38,682 nt of DNA, taken from NCBI GenBank assembly GCA_004322015.1, contig SCQT01000011.1, positions 1 through 38,682 on the forward strand, given 5' to 3'. Each line of letters starts with the position of its first letter. The first letter of the stretch is position 1. Shown here in pieces: positions 17,555-25,038 of the stretch. The translations under genes and the position numbers were made by a program. Under the pieces are notes generated by a model that worked only from the letters and a program-made list of their open reading frames with translations, had not been told where the DNA came from and made no database searches. Origin of the DNA: Chitinophagaceae bacterium (GTDB lineage Bacteria; Bacteroidota; Bacteroidia; Chitinophagales; Chitinophagaceae).

Positions 17555-18343
17555 TTGAAGGAATCCGCCACTTATAAAATATCCCTGCCGCAATTTGAAG
17601 GCCCCTTCGATTTGTTGCTTTTCTTTCTTGAAAGAGATGAATTGGATATTTATGATATTCCCATTACCAAGCTGATACAGGACTTTACAGATTATATTCA
17701 CGGTATGGAATCGCTCAATATCGAGCTGGCCAGTGAATTTATCCTGTTCGTATCCATCCTGATGCGTATCAAAGCGAGGATGTTATTACCCCGCAAAGAG
17801 CTGGATGAACAGGGAAATGAAATAGATCCGCGCCAGGAATTGGTGGATAAACTGCTCGAATATAAAAAATACAAACAGGCTGCCATGGAGTTGGCGGAAA
17901 AAGAAGCGGAACGGCTGCTGCAGGTTAAAAGAGGGAATATCCGTGATGAATTGGCTGTGATTGGTGAAACCGCAAGCGAGGGAACAGAAGTGCAAACGCT
18001 GACTTTGTTCAAACTGATGACTGCTTTTGAGAAAGTGCTTCAGCGAATGAAAGAACGCCAGCACAAGCCTCAGCACGTAGTGTTCCGGTACAATTATACC
18101 ACGGAAGGTTCCCGCGACTATGTGTTAGATCTGGGCCGGCATGAACGTACTTTATCCTTCGAGCGTATTTTTGACCATTGCAATGACCGCATCCACGCCA
18201 TTTTCTTATTCCTGGCTATCCTGGAGCTTATTCAGCAACAGTTTCTCAAAATAATGGTGGGAGAGGGAAGGAATAATTTTATCATCGAATATACTGAACC
18301 CGATGTGGTAAATCCTGCTGAAGAAAGCCCGGCAGAGGCCTGA
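17555..18343 (+). CDS. scpA: Segregation and condensation protein A
   Basis: ScpA is the kleisin that joins SMC heads with ScpB in the bacterial condensin complex. The 262-aa protein has the N-terminal kleisin segment LPQFEGPFDLLLFFLERDELDIYDIPITKLIQDF, the helix ELASEFILFVSILMRIKARMLLPR, a central Glu/Lys-rich region, and the C-terminal winged-helix part with DRIHAIFLFLAILELIQQQFLKI. The start is a TTG at 17555 giving MKESATYKISL; no ATG precedes the conserved motif. scpB is not adjacent. Confidence 0.94.
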   Translation: MKESATYKISLPQFEGPFDLLLFFLERDELDIYDIPITKLIQDFTDYIHGMESLNIELASEFILFVSILMRIKARMLLPRKELDEQGNEIDPRQELVDKLLEYKKYKQAAMELAEKEAERLLQVKRGNIRDELAVIGETASEGTEVQTLTLFKLMTAFEKVLQRMKERQHKPQHVVFRYNYTTEGSRDYVLDLGRHERTLSFERIFDHCNDRIHAIFLFLAILELIQQQFLKIMVGEGRNNFIIEYTEPDVVNPAEESPAEA

Positions 18344-18440
18344 TAGCTTTACGTGTGTAAAAAAGTTTGGTTATTTCAAAAAACTTTTCTACTTTGATGG
18401 GGTTATATAACTGTATAATCACCTCTTCAATTTTTCGCCC

Positions 18441-18824
18441 ATGGAGCAAGAAACCACGTTCCCGGAAATCCACCGGACCATAGCAGGATGGAAAGATGAA
18501 GTTAACTCTGTCCGTGAAGATATAGCCACCCTGAAAGATCATCTCGAAAAGGCTGTTGGAAGCAAGATACACCACGAAACGCTGGCTCATGTGGAACATT
18601 TTCAGAACCAGTTTATCCGTCACAAAGAAGTAGCCGATGAGCTATATCATGATTTGAAACAAACTTCCAAGCGGTTATCCAAAGAAAGTGACGGAAATGA
18701 TAAAGTGAACAGTGAAAACGGCATGGCTGCCATGCAACATCTCACTGACAGAATGCATACATTTAAGAAACTTTTTTTTGCATTGAAGTCTGAGTTCAAC
18801 CGGTTTATGGAAAAATCTTCATAA
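18441..18824 (+). CDS. Hypothetical coiled-coil protein (127 aa)
   Basis: I do not recognise this family. The 127-aa protein is soluble, highly charged and almost wholly helical, with heptad-like stretches EVNSVREDIATLKDHLEKA and HVEHFQNQFIRHKEVADELYHDLKQTSKRLSKE and a C-terminal helix HTFKKLFFALKSEFNRFMEKSS. There is no signal peptide. The OsmC gene follows after 15 nt, so the two are probably one transcript, which hints at a stress-related or structural role. The 97-nt spacer from scpA contains an AAAAGTTT/AAACTTTT inverted repeat (18361-18388). Confidence 0.75.
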   Translation: MEQETTFPEIHRTIAGWKDEVNSVREDIATLKDHLEKAVGSKIHHETLAHVEHFQNQFIRHKEVADELYHDLKQTSKRLSKESDGNDKVNSENGMAAMQHLTDRMHTFKKLFFALKSEFNRFMEKSS

Positions 18825-18839
18825 CTATCCATATCCTGT

Positions 18840-19238
18840 ATGCTCACTGTATCCGTGGTCCTTGGCAGGGCGTATTACCAGACACATGTTTCTGCCGGAA
18901 AGCATGTGATCGTTGCCGACGAACCTGAGACCTTGGGAGGCGGCGATGAAGGCATGGATCCTTTTGAATTATTATTAGCTTCTGTAGGATCTTGTACAGC
19001 CATCACGTTGAGGATGTATGCCGACAGAGAATCCTGGCCTCTCGAATCCATTCAGATTGACTTATCCTTGAAGCAGAAAGATGACAAGTCCGAAACCTAT
19101 ATCGAAAAAAACATATTGCTCAATGGCGATCTTACTCGAGAGCAAAAAGAACGCTTAATGAGGATAGCGGATAAATGCCCGACACATCAGGTATTAACGC
19201 ATCCGGTGCACATTACCAGCGTACTGAAAGAGGATTGA
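18840..19238 (+). CDS. OsmC/Ohr-family protein
   Basis: OsmC-family proteins are thiol peroxidases that reduce organic hydroperoxides, although the YhfA-like branch is poorly characterised. The 132-aa protein shows the family fold with PFELLLASVGSCTAITLRMYADRE, where the Cys is the peroxidatic position, and the second Cys in RIADKCPTHQVLT. The Glu in DPFELLLASVG is also expected. Its short form (no N-terminal extension) fits the YhfA/OsmC group rather than Ohr. It directly follows a coiled-coil gene. Substrate is not predictable. Confidence 0.9.
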   Translation: MLTVSVVLGRAYYQTHVSAGKHVIVADEPETLGGGDEGMDPFELLLASVGSCTAITLRMYADRESWPLESIQIDLSLKQKDDKSETYIEKNILLNGDLTREQKERLMRIADKCPTHQVLTHPVHITSVLKED

Positions 19239-19359
19239 TCCCATAATCAAAGACCCCGTTTCCGAAGATAAAGATATTATCACATCAAACTTTAATAGAA
19301 CTAAATAAACAGTTTGCAGATGTACTGTTACCTCATTTCGTGATTTGCTCGTTTTTTAG

Positions 19360-19367
19360 TACTTTTG
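19360..19367 (+). promoter_or_regulatory. -7 element upstream of the glucosylglycerol gene
   Basis: TACTTTTG is a perfect TAnnTTTG match. The -33 partner is not clear: TTTG at 19344-19347 is only 12 nt away. Transcription from here would start near 19374 and run 235 nt before the ATG. Confidence 0.5.
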
Positions 19368-19422
19368 TCGCAATGAGCCATTGCTCATGGCTGTTTTAAC
19401 CATCATTGACAGTCTGTTTTCC

Positions 19423-19602
19423 TTAAGAGAAATACAGGCGTAGCAGTACTTACTTTCATCCGTGCAGTAAAGCATACTCTAAAGTACCGCCGGGATATCA
19501 TCTCACCATTGCCGCAGAAAATATTGAATTATGGCGATGATTTTGGCCTGTATTGTTTTCTAATTTACAGAAAGAACAGGAGAACGGCTGCTTTTCTCTT
19601 AA
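19423..19602 (+). promoter_or_regulatory. Candidate structured cis-regulatory leader
   Basis: The strand TTAAGAGAAATACAGGC (19423-19439) has its complement in two blocks. AATACAGGC pairs with GCCTGTATT at 19546-19554 (9 bp), and TTAAGAGAAA pairs with TTTCTCTTAA at 19593-19602 (10 bp), which ends 6 nt before the start codon. Inside the first helix are GTACTT/AAGTAC (19446-19451 with 19482-19487), and ATCATC plus CCAT pairing with ATGG and GATGAT (about 19497-19540). A competing hairpin GAGAA/TTCTC (19580-19584 with 19594-19598) would break the second helix. This resembles a multi-branch riboswitch or attenuator, but I match it to no known class. Confidence 0.4.
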
Positions 19603-19608
19603 AATAAA

Positions 19609-21846
19609 ATGACCATGCTGTTAGCTACAGACCTTGACGGAACATTTCTCGGAGGGAAGACCTCAGATAAATTTAAACTGTACCGCCTGATCCGGGAAGA
19701 ACAAAACATTCGCCTGGCCTTCGTCACAGGCAGAGGTATGGAATCGGTGTTGCCGCTTCTGGACGACTCCATTATTCCCAACCCTGATTTTATCATCTGT
19801 GATGTAGGCGCCACCATTCTTAACGGACGCAGTTTAGAACCGGTTCAGCCTATTCAGTCACAGATCGAGAAAAAATGGCCCGGCGCTTTAGTTATCCGCA
19901 AGAAGCTCAGAAAAATAAAGGGTCTTGAGTTACAGAAAGTCCCCCAGCAAAGGCGTTGTTCCTACTATTTCGATGAATATACGGATATCGGGCAAATTAA
20001 AGAGTTAGTTTCTGAATTTGGTTGTGACGTGTTACAGTCAGCCGGCCGGTACCTGGATATTCTGCCTGGTGGTGTGAATAAGGGATCCACACTAATGCAA
20101 TTAATAAAAATGATGGATCTGGATGCACAGGAAGTGTTGGTAGCAGGGGACACTTTAAATGATCTGTCTATGTATAAAACAGGTTATAAAGGTGTAGTAG
20201 TAGGTGATGCTGAAGAAGCGCTTATCAGGGCTACAAAGGATATTCCCACCGTATATCATGCCCAAAAGCCCGGACCCGGAGGCATTTTGGAATCATTGAA
20301 ACATTTCTCTGCATTCACCCAATGGTATCGTCAGCAGGAAACAATGGAATTATATCCTCATTCCGGGGCCACCCAAATGGTGATGCTGTATCATCGCCTT
20401 CCCTATGAAGTAAGGGAGATAAACGGCAGGACAGAGCATGCACCCCCGAAAAGTCCTAATGGTATTATTCCTACTTTATTAGGATTCTTCCACACCGGCA
20501 GGAGCGGAGCCTGGATAGCATGGGAAGAAACACAGGGAAATAAGCGGGTTCTGTTGAAAGATAGGTATATTGATGAAAAGAAATATCCCAATCTTATAGC
20601 TTCACGGATATCATTAACTAAAAGAGACGTTGATATTTTTTACAGAAACTTCTCCAAGGAGGCCTTTTGGCCTATCCTCTTTTCTTTTATTGATAAAGCA
20701 AGATTTAATCATACGCATTGGGAGCATTATTGTAAAATTAACCGCCTTTTTGCGGAAAAAGCCGCAGCGGAAGCTGACCTGCATGCGATCGTCTGGATAC
20801 ATGAATATAATCTGTGGATGGTTCCTGCATACCTTCGTCCACTGAGGCCTGATGTAAAGATTGGTTTCTTTCATCATACCTCTTTTCCGCCTGCCGATAT
20901 TTTTAATATCATTCCCTGGCGGAGAGAGATCATGGGAAGTCTGCTGCAATGCGATTATGTTGGATTTCACATCCCGCGTTATGTGGAGAATTTTGTGGAT
21001 GCGGCCCGCAGCCATACACCGGTAAAGATCATTTCACAGGAAAATTGTGCCGGACGGTATCTTACCTATAGCTGTGCATTGGGAGTGGATTTAATGAGCA
21101 CTGAAATTGAAACTGCCTCCGGCAAGGTCAGGTTGGGCGCGAATCCTGTGGGTATTAATATTCCCTATATTAAAGAAATTTACCACCAGCCGGCCATGCA
21201 GGATGCCATCCGTCAAATGGCGCAGCAAACCGGGGGCAGGAAGATCATCTTGTCTGTAGAACGGCTGGATTATGTAAAAGGACCTTTGGAAAAGCTTCGT
21301 GCATTCGGACTGTTCCTGCATGATTATCCTGAATTCCACGGCAGGGTGGAACTGATCAATATTTGTACTCCTCCTGCGCAGGGGATGAGGATATATGAAA
21401 GAATTCAAACCGAATTAGAACAGGAAGTCGGAAAAATAAACGGTAAATATTCCGATCTGAACTGGACGCCTATACGTTTCTTCTTCCGTTCCGTTCCGTT
21501 TGAAGAAGTGATCATCTATTACGCCTTGGCAGATATATGCTGGATTACGCCTCTGCGGGACGGATTGAATTTGGTGGCTAAAGAATATGTGGCTGTACAG
21601 GGCCAAAAAGAAAACCCCAACGGTACCCTGATTGTGTCGGAATTCGCAGGTGTATCAGTAGAATTACCTTATGCCATCCTGACCAATCCTTATTATGCCA
21701 GGGATTTGAAGGAAAGCCTGCTACAGGCGTTGAACATGGATAATAATGATCGTGTACTGAGGATGAAGCGCTTATACGAAATCATCAGTCATTATGATGT
21801 GGAAAAATGGAGCAGGGATTTTATGGAGATATTGGAAGGGTTATAA
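19609..21846 (+). CDS. ggpPS: Glucosylglycerol-phosphate synthase/phosphatase fusion (GgpPS-like)
   Basis: The 745-aa protein fuses an N-terminal HAD phosphatase (residues 1 to about 245) to a C-terminal GT20 glycosyltransferase. The HAD half has the nucleophile pair D8 and D10 (DLDGTF), K158 (PGGVNKGS) and the motif IV acids D181/D185 (GDTLND), and resembles sucrose-phosphate phosphatases. The GT20 half has SVERLDYVKG, PLRDGLNLVAKEYVA and SEFAG, shared with trehalose-phosphate synthase. Its start, MLYHRLPYE then KSPNGIIPTLLGFF, follows the glucosylglycerol-phosphate synthase pattern instead. It would make the compatible solute glucosylglycerol from ADP-glucose and glycerol-3-phosphate. The same domain order is known for GgpPS of Stenotrophomonas. 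Trehalose-phosphate synthase is the alternative. Confidence 0.8.
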   Translation: MTMLLATDLDGTFLGGKTSDKFKLYRLIREEQNIRLAFVTGRGMESVLPLLDDSIIPNPDFIICDVGATILNGRSLEPVQPIQSQIEKKWPGALVIRKKLRKIKGLELQKVPQQRRCSYYFDEYTDIGQIKELVSEFGCDVLQSAGRYLDILPGGVNKGSTLMQLIKMMDLDAQEVLVAGDTLNDLSMYKTGYKGVVVGDAEEALIRATKDIPTVYHAQKPGPGGILESLKHFSAFTQWYRQQETMELYPHSGATQMVMLYHRLPYEVREINGRTEHAPPKSPNGIIPTLLGFFHTGRSGAWIAWEETQGNKRVLLKDRYIDEKKYPNLIASRISLTKRDVDIFYRNFSKEAFWPILFSFIDKARFNHTHWEHYCKINRLFAEKAAAEADLHAIVWIHEYNLWMVPAYLRPLRPDVKIGFFHHTSFPPADIFNIIPWRREIMGSLLQCDYVGFHIPRYVENFVDAARSHTPVKIISQENCAGRYLTYSCALGVDLMSTEIETASGKVRLGANPVGINIPYIKEIYHQPAMQDAIRQMAQQTGGRKIILSVERLDYVKGPLEKLRAFGLFLHDYPEFHGRVELINICTPPAQGMRIYERIQTELEQEVGKINGKYSDLNWTPIRFFFRSVPFEEVIIYYALADICWITPLRDGLNLVAKEYVAVQGQKENPNGTLIVSEFAGVSVELPYAILTNPYYARDLKESLLQALNMDNNDRVLRMKRLYEIISHYDVEKWSRDFMEILEGL

Positions 21847-22635
21847 GGTGAATCCTACCTTCAGCACAAGCCTGTTAAAAGTATATTGATAAGTTTGTGT
21901 ATAAAGATTGGTGATTCTTTGAGATGGATCCGCAGGATCAAAGGAAGTGTATGTTTGTACATATCTTAATTTCATCGTTTCCAAAGAATAACCGATGCTG
22001 AACTGCCAGCTATGATCATTATGGAGACAATGCAGGCGTTGTCCGATCCCTATATTCAAATAAACGCCTGGGATTTTTTTTCCTAAATTACCGTTATATT
22101 TAAGGATTTGATTATCCGGGGGCCAGGGATTGGATATACCTGCGTCCAGATAATTAAAAGGCGTAGTCTTGGTCAGGAACCAGTTGCCCTGAAAATCTGC
22201 AAATACGGGCAGGCTCCTGATAGTATAGTTATCGAGTGCAGCTCCCAATCCCGCATAATACCGGTAAAGGAAACGATAACCCACTACGGACTGGATCTGA
22301 TAACCTTTGTCCCCGCCGAAATATGCGGATACGGAAGTGGAGTTGTACCAGCCCTTCGGTTTGGATTGAAAAATGAGTTTTTCCCGGCCGATCTTTTCAA
22401 TATCAGACCGGGAAAAAACCCACACACTTTTATCCCGGGTACGGACAGCCACTTCGTTACTGTCTTTCAGCGGGATCAATGTACCATGTACTTCGGTCAG
22501 ACCGAAATGGCTTTTCAGATACACCACATCTTCCATCCCTTTCGTTTGTGCAAGGGCAAATGCAGGCTGCAATAAAAGGATCATTGCGATCACTTTGTTG
22601 CGCCAATTGCAGAAGTATGCGGTTTTGGGATACAT
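21841..22635 (-). CDS. Predicted outer-membrane beta-barrel protein
   Basis: I do not recognise a named family. The 264-aa protein has an N-terminal signal segment (hydrophobic core VIAMILLLQPAFALAQ, cleavage after about residue 30 before TKGMED) and a short globular part with VAVRTRDKSVWVFSRSDIEKI. About ten amphipathic strands follow and end in FNRLVLKVGFTL, a plausible barrel-closing strand. It starts 15 nt after the stop of the LVIVD lipoprotein gene, so the two form an operon. The 3' end overlaps the glucosylglycerol gene by 6 nt tail-to-tail. Confidence 0.72.
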   Translation of the reverse strand: MYPKTAYFCNWRNKVIAMILLLQPAFALAQTKGMEDVVYLKSHFGLTEVHGTLIPLKDSNEVAVRTRDKSVWVFSRSDIEKIGREKLIFQSKPKGWYNSTSVSAYFGGDKGYQIQSVVGYRFLYRYYAGLGAALDNYTIRSLPVFADFQGNWFLTKTTPFNYLDAGISNPWPPDNQILKYNGNLGKKIPGVYLNIGIGQRLHCLHNDHSWQFSIGYSLETMKLRYVQTYTSFDPADPSQRITNLYTQTYQYTFNRLVLKVGFTL

Positions 22636-22650
22636 ATAGGGCTTGTATTC

Positions 22651-23946
22651 TTATTTTGAAGCTAAGTTGATTTTACTCAATAGTCTCGGATTAGAAAAAT
22701 CATGATAATCGTATTGATATAATCCGTTCTGTGCTGTCACAATCAATAGCCCATTCAATGCAATCGCATCATGGGCAATCACATTATTTATGGTCTTCAA
22801 TATTTTTGGTGATGATTTATCTGAAATATTAATGAAGCGGACTCCACCTGTTCCATCGCATACAATAAGGTGATCTCCGTCAACCGCCAGTCCATGAGGG
22901 TTTGTTAAGGGTAAGATAGTCACGAGCGAAGGATTGTTCATATCAGATAAATTGACGATATCCAACTCATTGATATTCGTGGTGTGGCATGCAGTGCCGG
23001 AACGAATCGTAACATACGCATATCCATTTTGCGCCACCACCGGATCGCAACCATAAAAGTGGAGAAACTTGCTTTTAAAAACCGGTTGCTCAGGATTAGA
23101 AGCCTCGTAAATCAACATACCGAGCGGTGACCCGATAAACAGATATTGTTCGTAGGGAAAAATAGTTTCTACCATTTGTGAGAGATTGATGCTATCTCCT
23201 GCTACCGGATTATCCGGCTGAACAACATTATATAATCGCAGGGTGCTTTGATTCACCGTGTATAAGTAGTGTGTCATTAAAGTAAATCTGGCAGTAGAGC
23301 CACCGGTACTCCCGGGGAGGCTTGTATTGGCGGCAGGAGGAGGGACATTGGCAGCCGCCGCCGCATAGAGCGTATTTTGTGCCGCATCATAATAATATCC
23401 GTTATAATTTACAGGAATATCACAGGATTTTTTTACAACCGTATCTTTTGCCCGGAAACCAACTATCATCCCTTTTCCGGCAGGATCATCCTGAAAGCCA
23501 TAAGTAAAATATCTTAGAGGAAATACGTTTTCTATCCGTTTAGCCACTTTTATATTATCAGGATCGCTGATATCTATGGCTACCAGATCCACATAGCTGT
23601 CGGCATAAAGGATATTACCATTCACAGCCATGTCAATGTTTCCGGGAATATTAATAAAGGAAATGTTCTTAGGATTGGCAGGATCCCTGTCGTCAATCAC
23701 GTGAATACCTGAATCAGGCTCATTCAGGAACAGATAGCCGTTTTGAAAATATATCTTTCCCGTCTGCCCGATGGCTCTGGCAGGTCCTGATTTAACAGCG
23801 CTCCGGAAAACTGAAGGAGACATATAGATGGGAGAATAAGTCTTGAATGAAGACATATCCGTACAGTGATCCTTCAGGCATCCGGGTGTCAGAAACAAAA
23901 TCACCAATATGAATAATGCGCTTAATAGGGGAGAAGGATTTTTCAT
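22651..23946 (-). CDS. LVIVD-repeat surface lipoprotein
   Basis: The 431-aa protein has a lipoprotein signal (core LLSALFILVILFLTPG, Cys23) followed by repeated beta-propeller-like units. These include IDDRDPANPKNISFINIPGNI, VAIDISDPDNIKVAKRI, IYEASNPEQPVFKS, DIVNLSDMNNPSLVTILPL, FINISDKSSPKIL and YDYHDFSNPRLLSKI. Each carries the D-x-S/x-P-x pattern of LVIVD repeats, found in surface proteins of bacteria and archaea; the function is unknown. The start has a good Shine-Dalgarno, GGAGG 6 nt before the ATG, unusual for this genome. A barrel protein follows after 15 nt, suggesting a lipoprotein-barrel pair. Confidence 0.85.
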   Translation of the reverse strand: MKNPSPLLSALFILVILFLTPGCLKDHCTDMSSFKTYSPIYMSPSVFRSAVKSGPARAIGQTGKIYFQNGYLFLNEPDSGIHVIDDRDPANPKNISFINIPGNIDMAVNGNILYADSYVDLVAIDISDPDNIKVAKRIENVFPLRYFTYGFQDDPAGKGMIVGFRAKDTVVKKSCDIPVNYNGYYYDAAQNTLYAAAAANVPPPAANTSLPGSTGGSTARFTLMTHYLYTVNQSTLRLYNVVQPDNPVAGDSINLSQMVETIFPYEQYLFIGSPLGMLIYEASNPEQPVFKSKFLHFYGCDPVVAQNGYAYVTIRSGTACHTTNINELDIVNLSDMNNPSLVTILPLTNPHGLAVDGDHLIVCDGTGGVRFINISDKSSPKILKTINNVIAHDAIALNGLLIVTAQNGLYQYDYHDFSNPRLLSKINLASK

Positions 23947-24158
23947 AATTGCCTCCTTTTTTCAGGTAAGACAAAAAAAGATCCTCAAACGCTGCATGAA
24001 GTGAAAAAATATTTTTCTCAGGCAAAGAGGCTCAAAATGGGCAAGATGGACAGCTTAGGAAATAACTAAATGAAACAACTCTTCTCTATGTCTCTTAAAA
24101 GTTTAGGATCGTAACTTAATCCTGCAATGCTTCCGGCCTCTTATAAAATAATTCGTAG

Positions 24159-25034
24159 CTATACGATCACTTTCAAACAGTGTGGCTTGATATAGATCTC
24201 CACACGATTATCTTTTACTTCAAAAGCGTCTCCGTCCACCTGCAGCCATTCCAGAGGCTCATCCCGTGTGATAATTAAATTCTTGCACCGGAGATGTGTG
24301 GCATAACGGCTTCCTTCCAGCCTGCCGGTAAGCGATTTAAAAGACACCTGTGGCAAATGCCCGGGTTTTAATGGTTTCATAATGCACACATCCAATAAAC
24401 CATCGTCTAATAATGCGTTTGGGGCGATCTTAAAATTATATCCGAATTGATCACTGTTAGCCGCTGCCACAAAAAAAGCACGTTCATCCATCTCTTTACC
24501 ATCCGCAATTAAATGATAATGCTTGGAAGGATACTTGCGGACTGCCTGCATGACTAATCTGGTGTAATTTATTAATCCCCGTTGGGTCCTGTTTTGAAAC
24601 AGCCGGGCTATCAGGGTATCGAAACCTACGCCTGCATTGCTTAGAAAAAGATGGTTATTGGCATAACCCACGTCAATCGTTTTAGTGCTGAAACGGTTGA
24701 TCCGTTCGAGAGACCGTGCTAGATTCAATGGAATTTTTAAAGAACGGGCTAATCCGTTGCCACTGCCACGCGGTACAATGGCTAAGATACTTTCTGTACC
24801 TATTATTCCCTGTGCCACTTCATTCACAGAACCATCTCCTCCTATTGCAATAATAATCTCAGTTCCTTTTTGTGAAGCATCGGCAGCCAATGCTGTGGCA
24901 TGACCCCGGTATTCGGTGTAGGCTGTTTCGTAAGAAAATAATTTTTTATCGAGAATATGGTTTGCCTGTGATGAAAAATGTTTCTTCTCATCCGTTCCTG
25001 ATTTTGGGTTTATGATAAATAAAATCTTTCTCAA
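24159..25034 (-). CDS. Diacylglycerol kinase-family lipid kinase
   Basis: This 291-aa soluble or peripheral enzyme belongs to the DgkB/YegS family, which phosphorylates diacylglycerol or related lipids using ATP. Motifs are the N-terminal FIINPKSGT, the nucleotide loop IAIGGDGSVNEVAQGI, VPRGSGNGLARSLKIP, the FLSNAGVGFDTLIA segment, and the C-terminal LLDDGLLDVCIMKP and EWLQVDGDAFE, which hold the acidic residues of the active site. It starts 4 nt after the ClC gene, so they are co-transcribed. The lipid substrate is not predictable: YegS-type enzymes vary. Confidence 0.9.
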   Translation of the reverse strand: MRKILFIINPKSGTDEKKHFSSQANHILDKKLFSYETAYTEYRGHATALAADASQKGTEIIIAIGGDGSVNEVAQGIIGTESILAIVPRGSGNGLARSLKIPLNLARSLERINRFSTKTIDVGYANNHLFLSNAGVGFDTLIARLFQNRTQRGLINYTRLVMQAVRKYPSKHYHLIADGKEMDERAFFVAAANSDQFGYNFKIAPNALLDDGLLDVCIMKPLKPGHLPQVSFKSLTGRLEGSRYATHLRCKNLIITRDEPLEWLQVDGDAFEVKDNRVEIYIKPHCLKVIV

Positions 25035-25038
25035 CGGA

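Larger units (their letters stand above)
19239..19608 (+). other. 370-bp spacer holding the promoter and structured leader of the glucosylglycerol gene
   Basis: No ordinary gene fits here. TACTTTTG at 19360-19367 is a -7 element, predicting a leader of about 235 nt. Just after it lie two tiny open frames, 19373-19399 (MSHCSWLF) and 19387-19443 (MAVLTIIDSLFSLREIQA). A frame without stop also runs 19410-19607, but it has no start codon. An imperfect palindrome (ATGAGC at 19373-19378 with GCTCAT at 19383-19388) lies at the predicted transcript start. The leader folding is listed separately. Confidence 0.55.

Noticed and set aside
19410-19607. A 65-codon stop-to-stop frame in the leader (…AVLTFIRAVKHTLKYRRDIISPLPQ…).
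   Set aside because: It has no ATG, GTG or TTG start at a sensible place, is short enough to arise by chance, and overlaps the paired blocks that are better explained as RNA structure.
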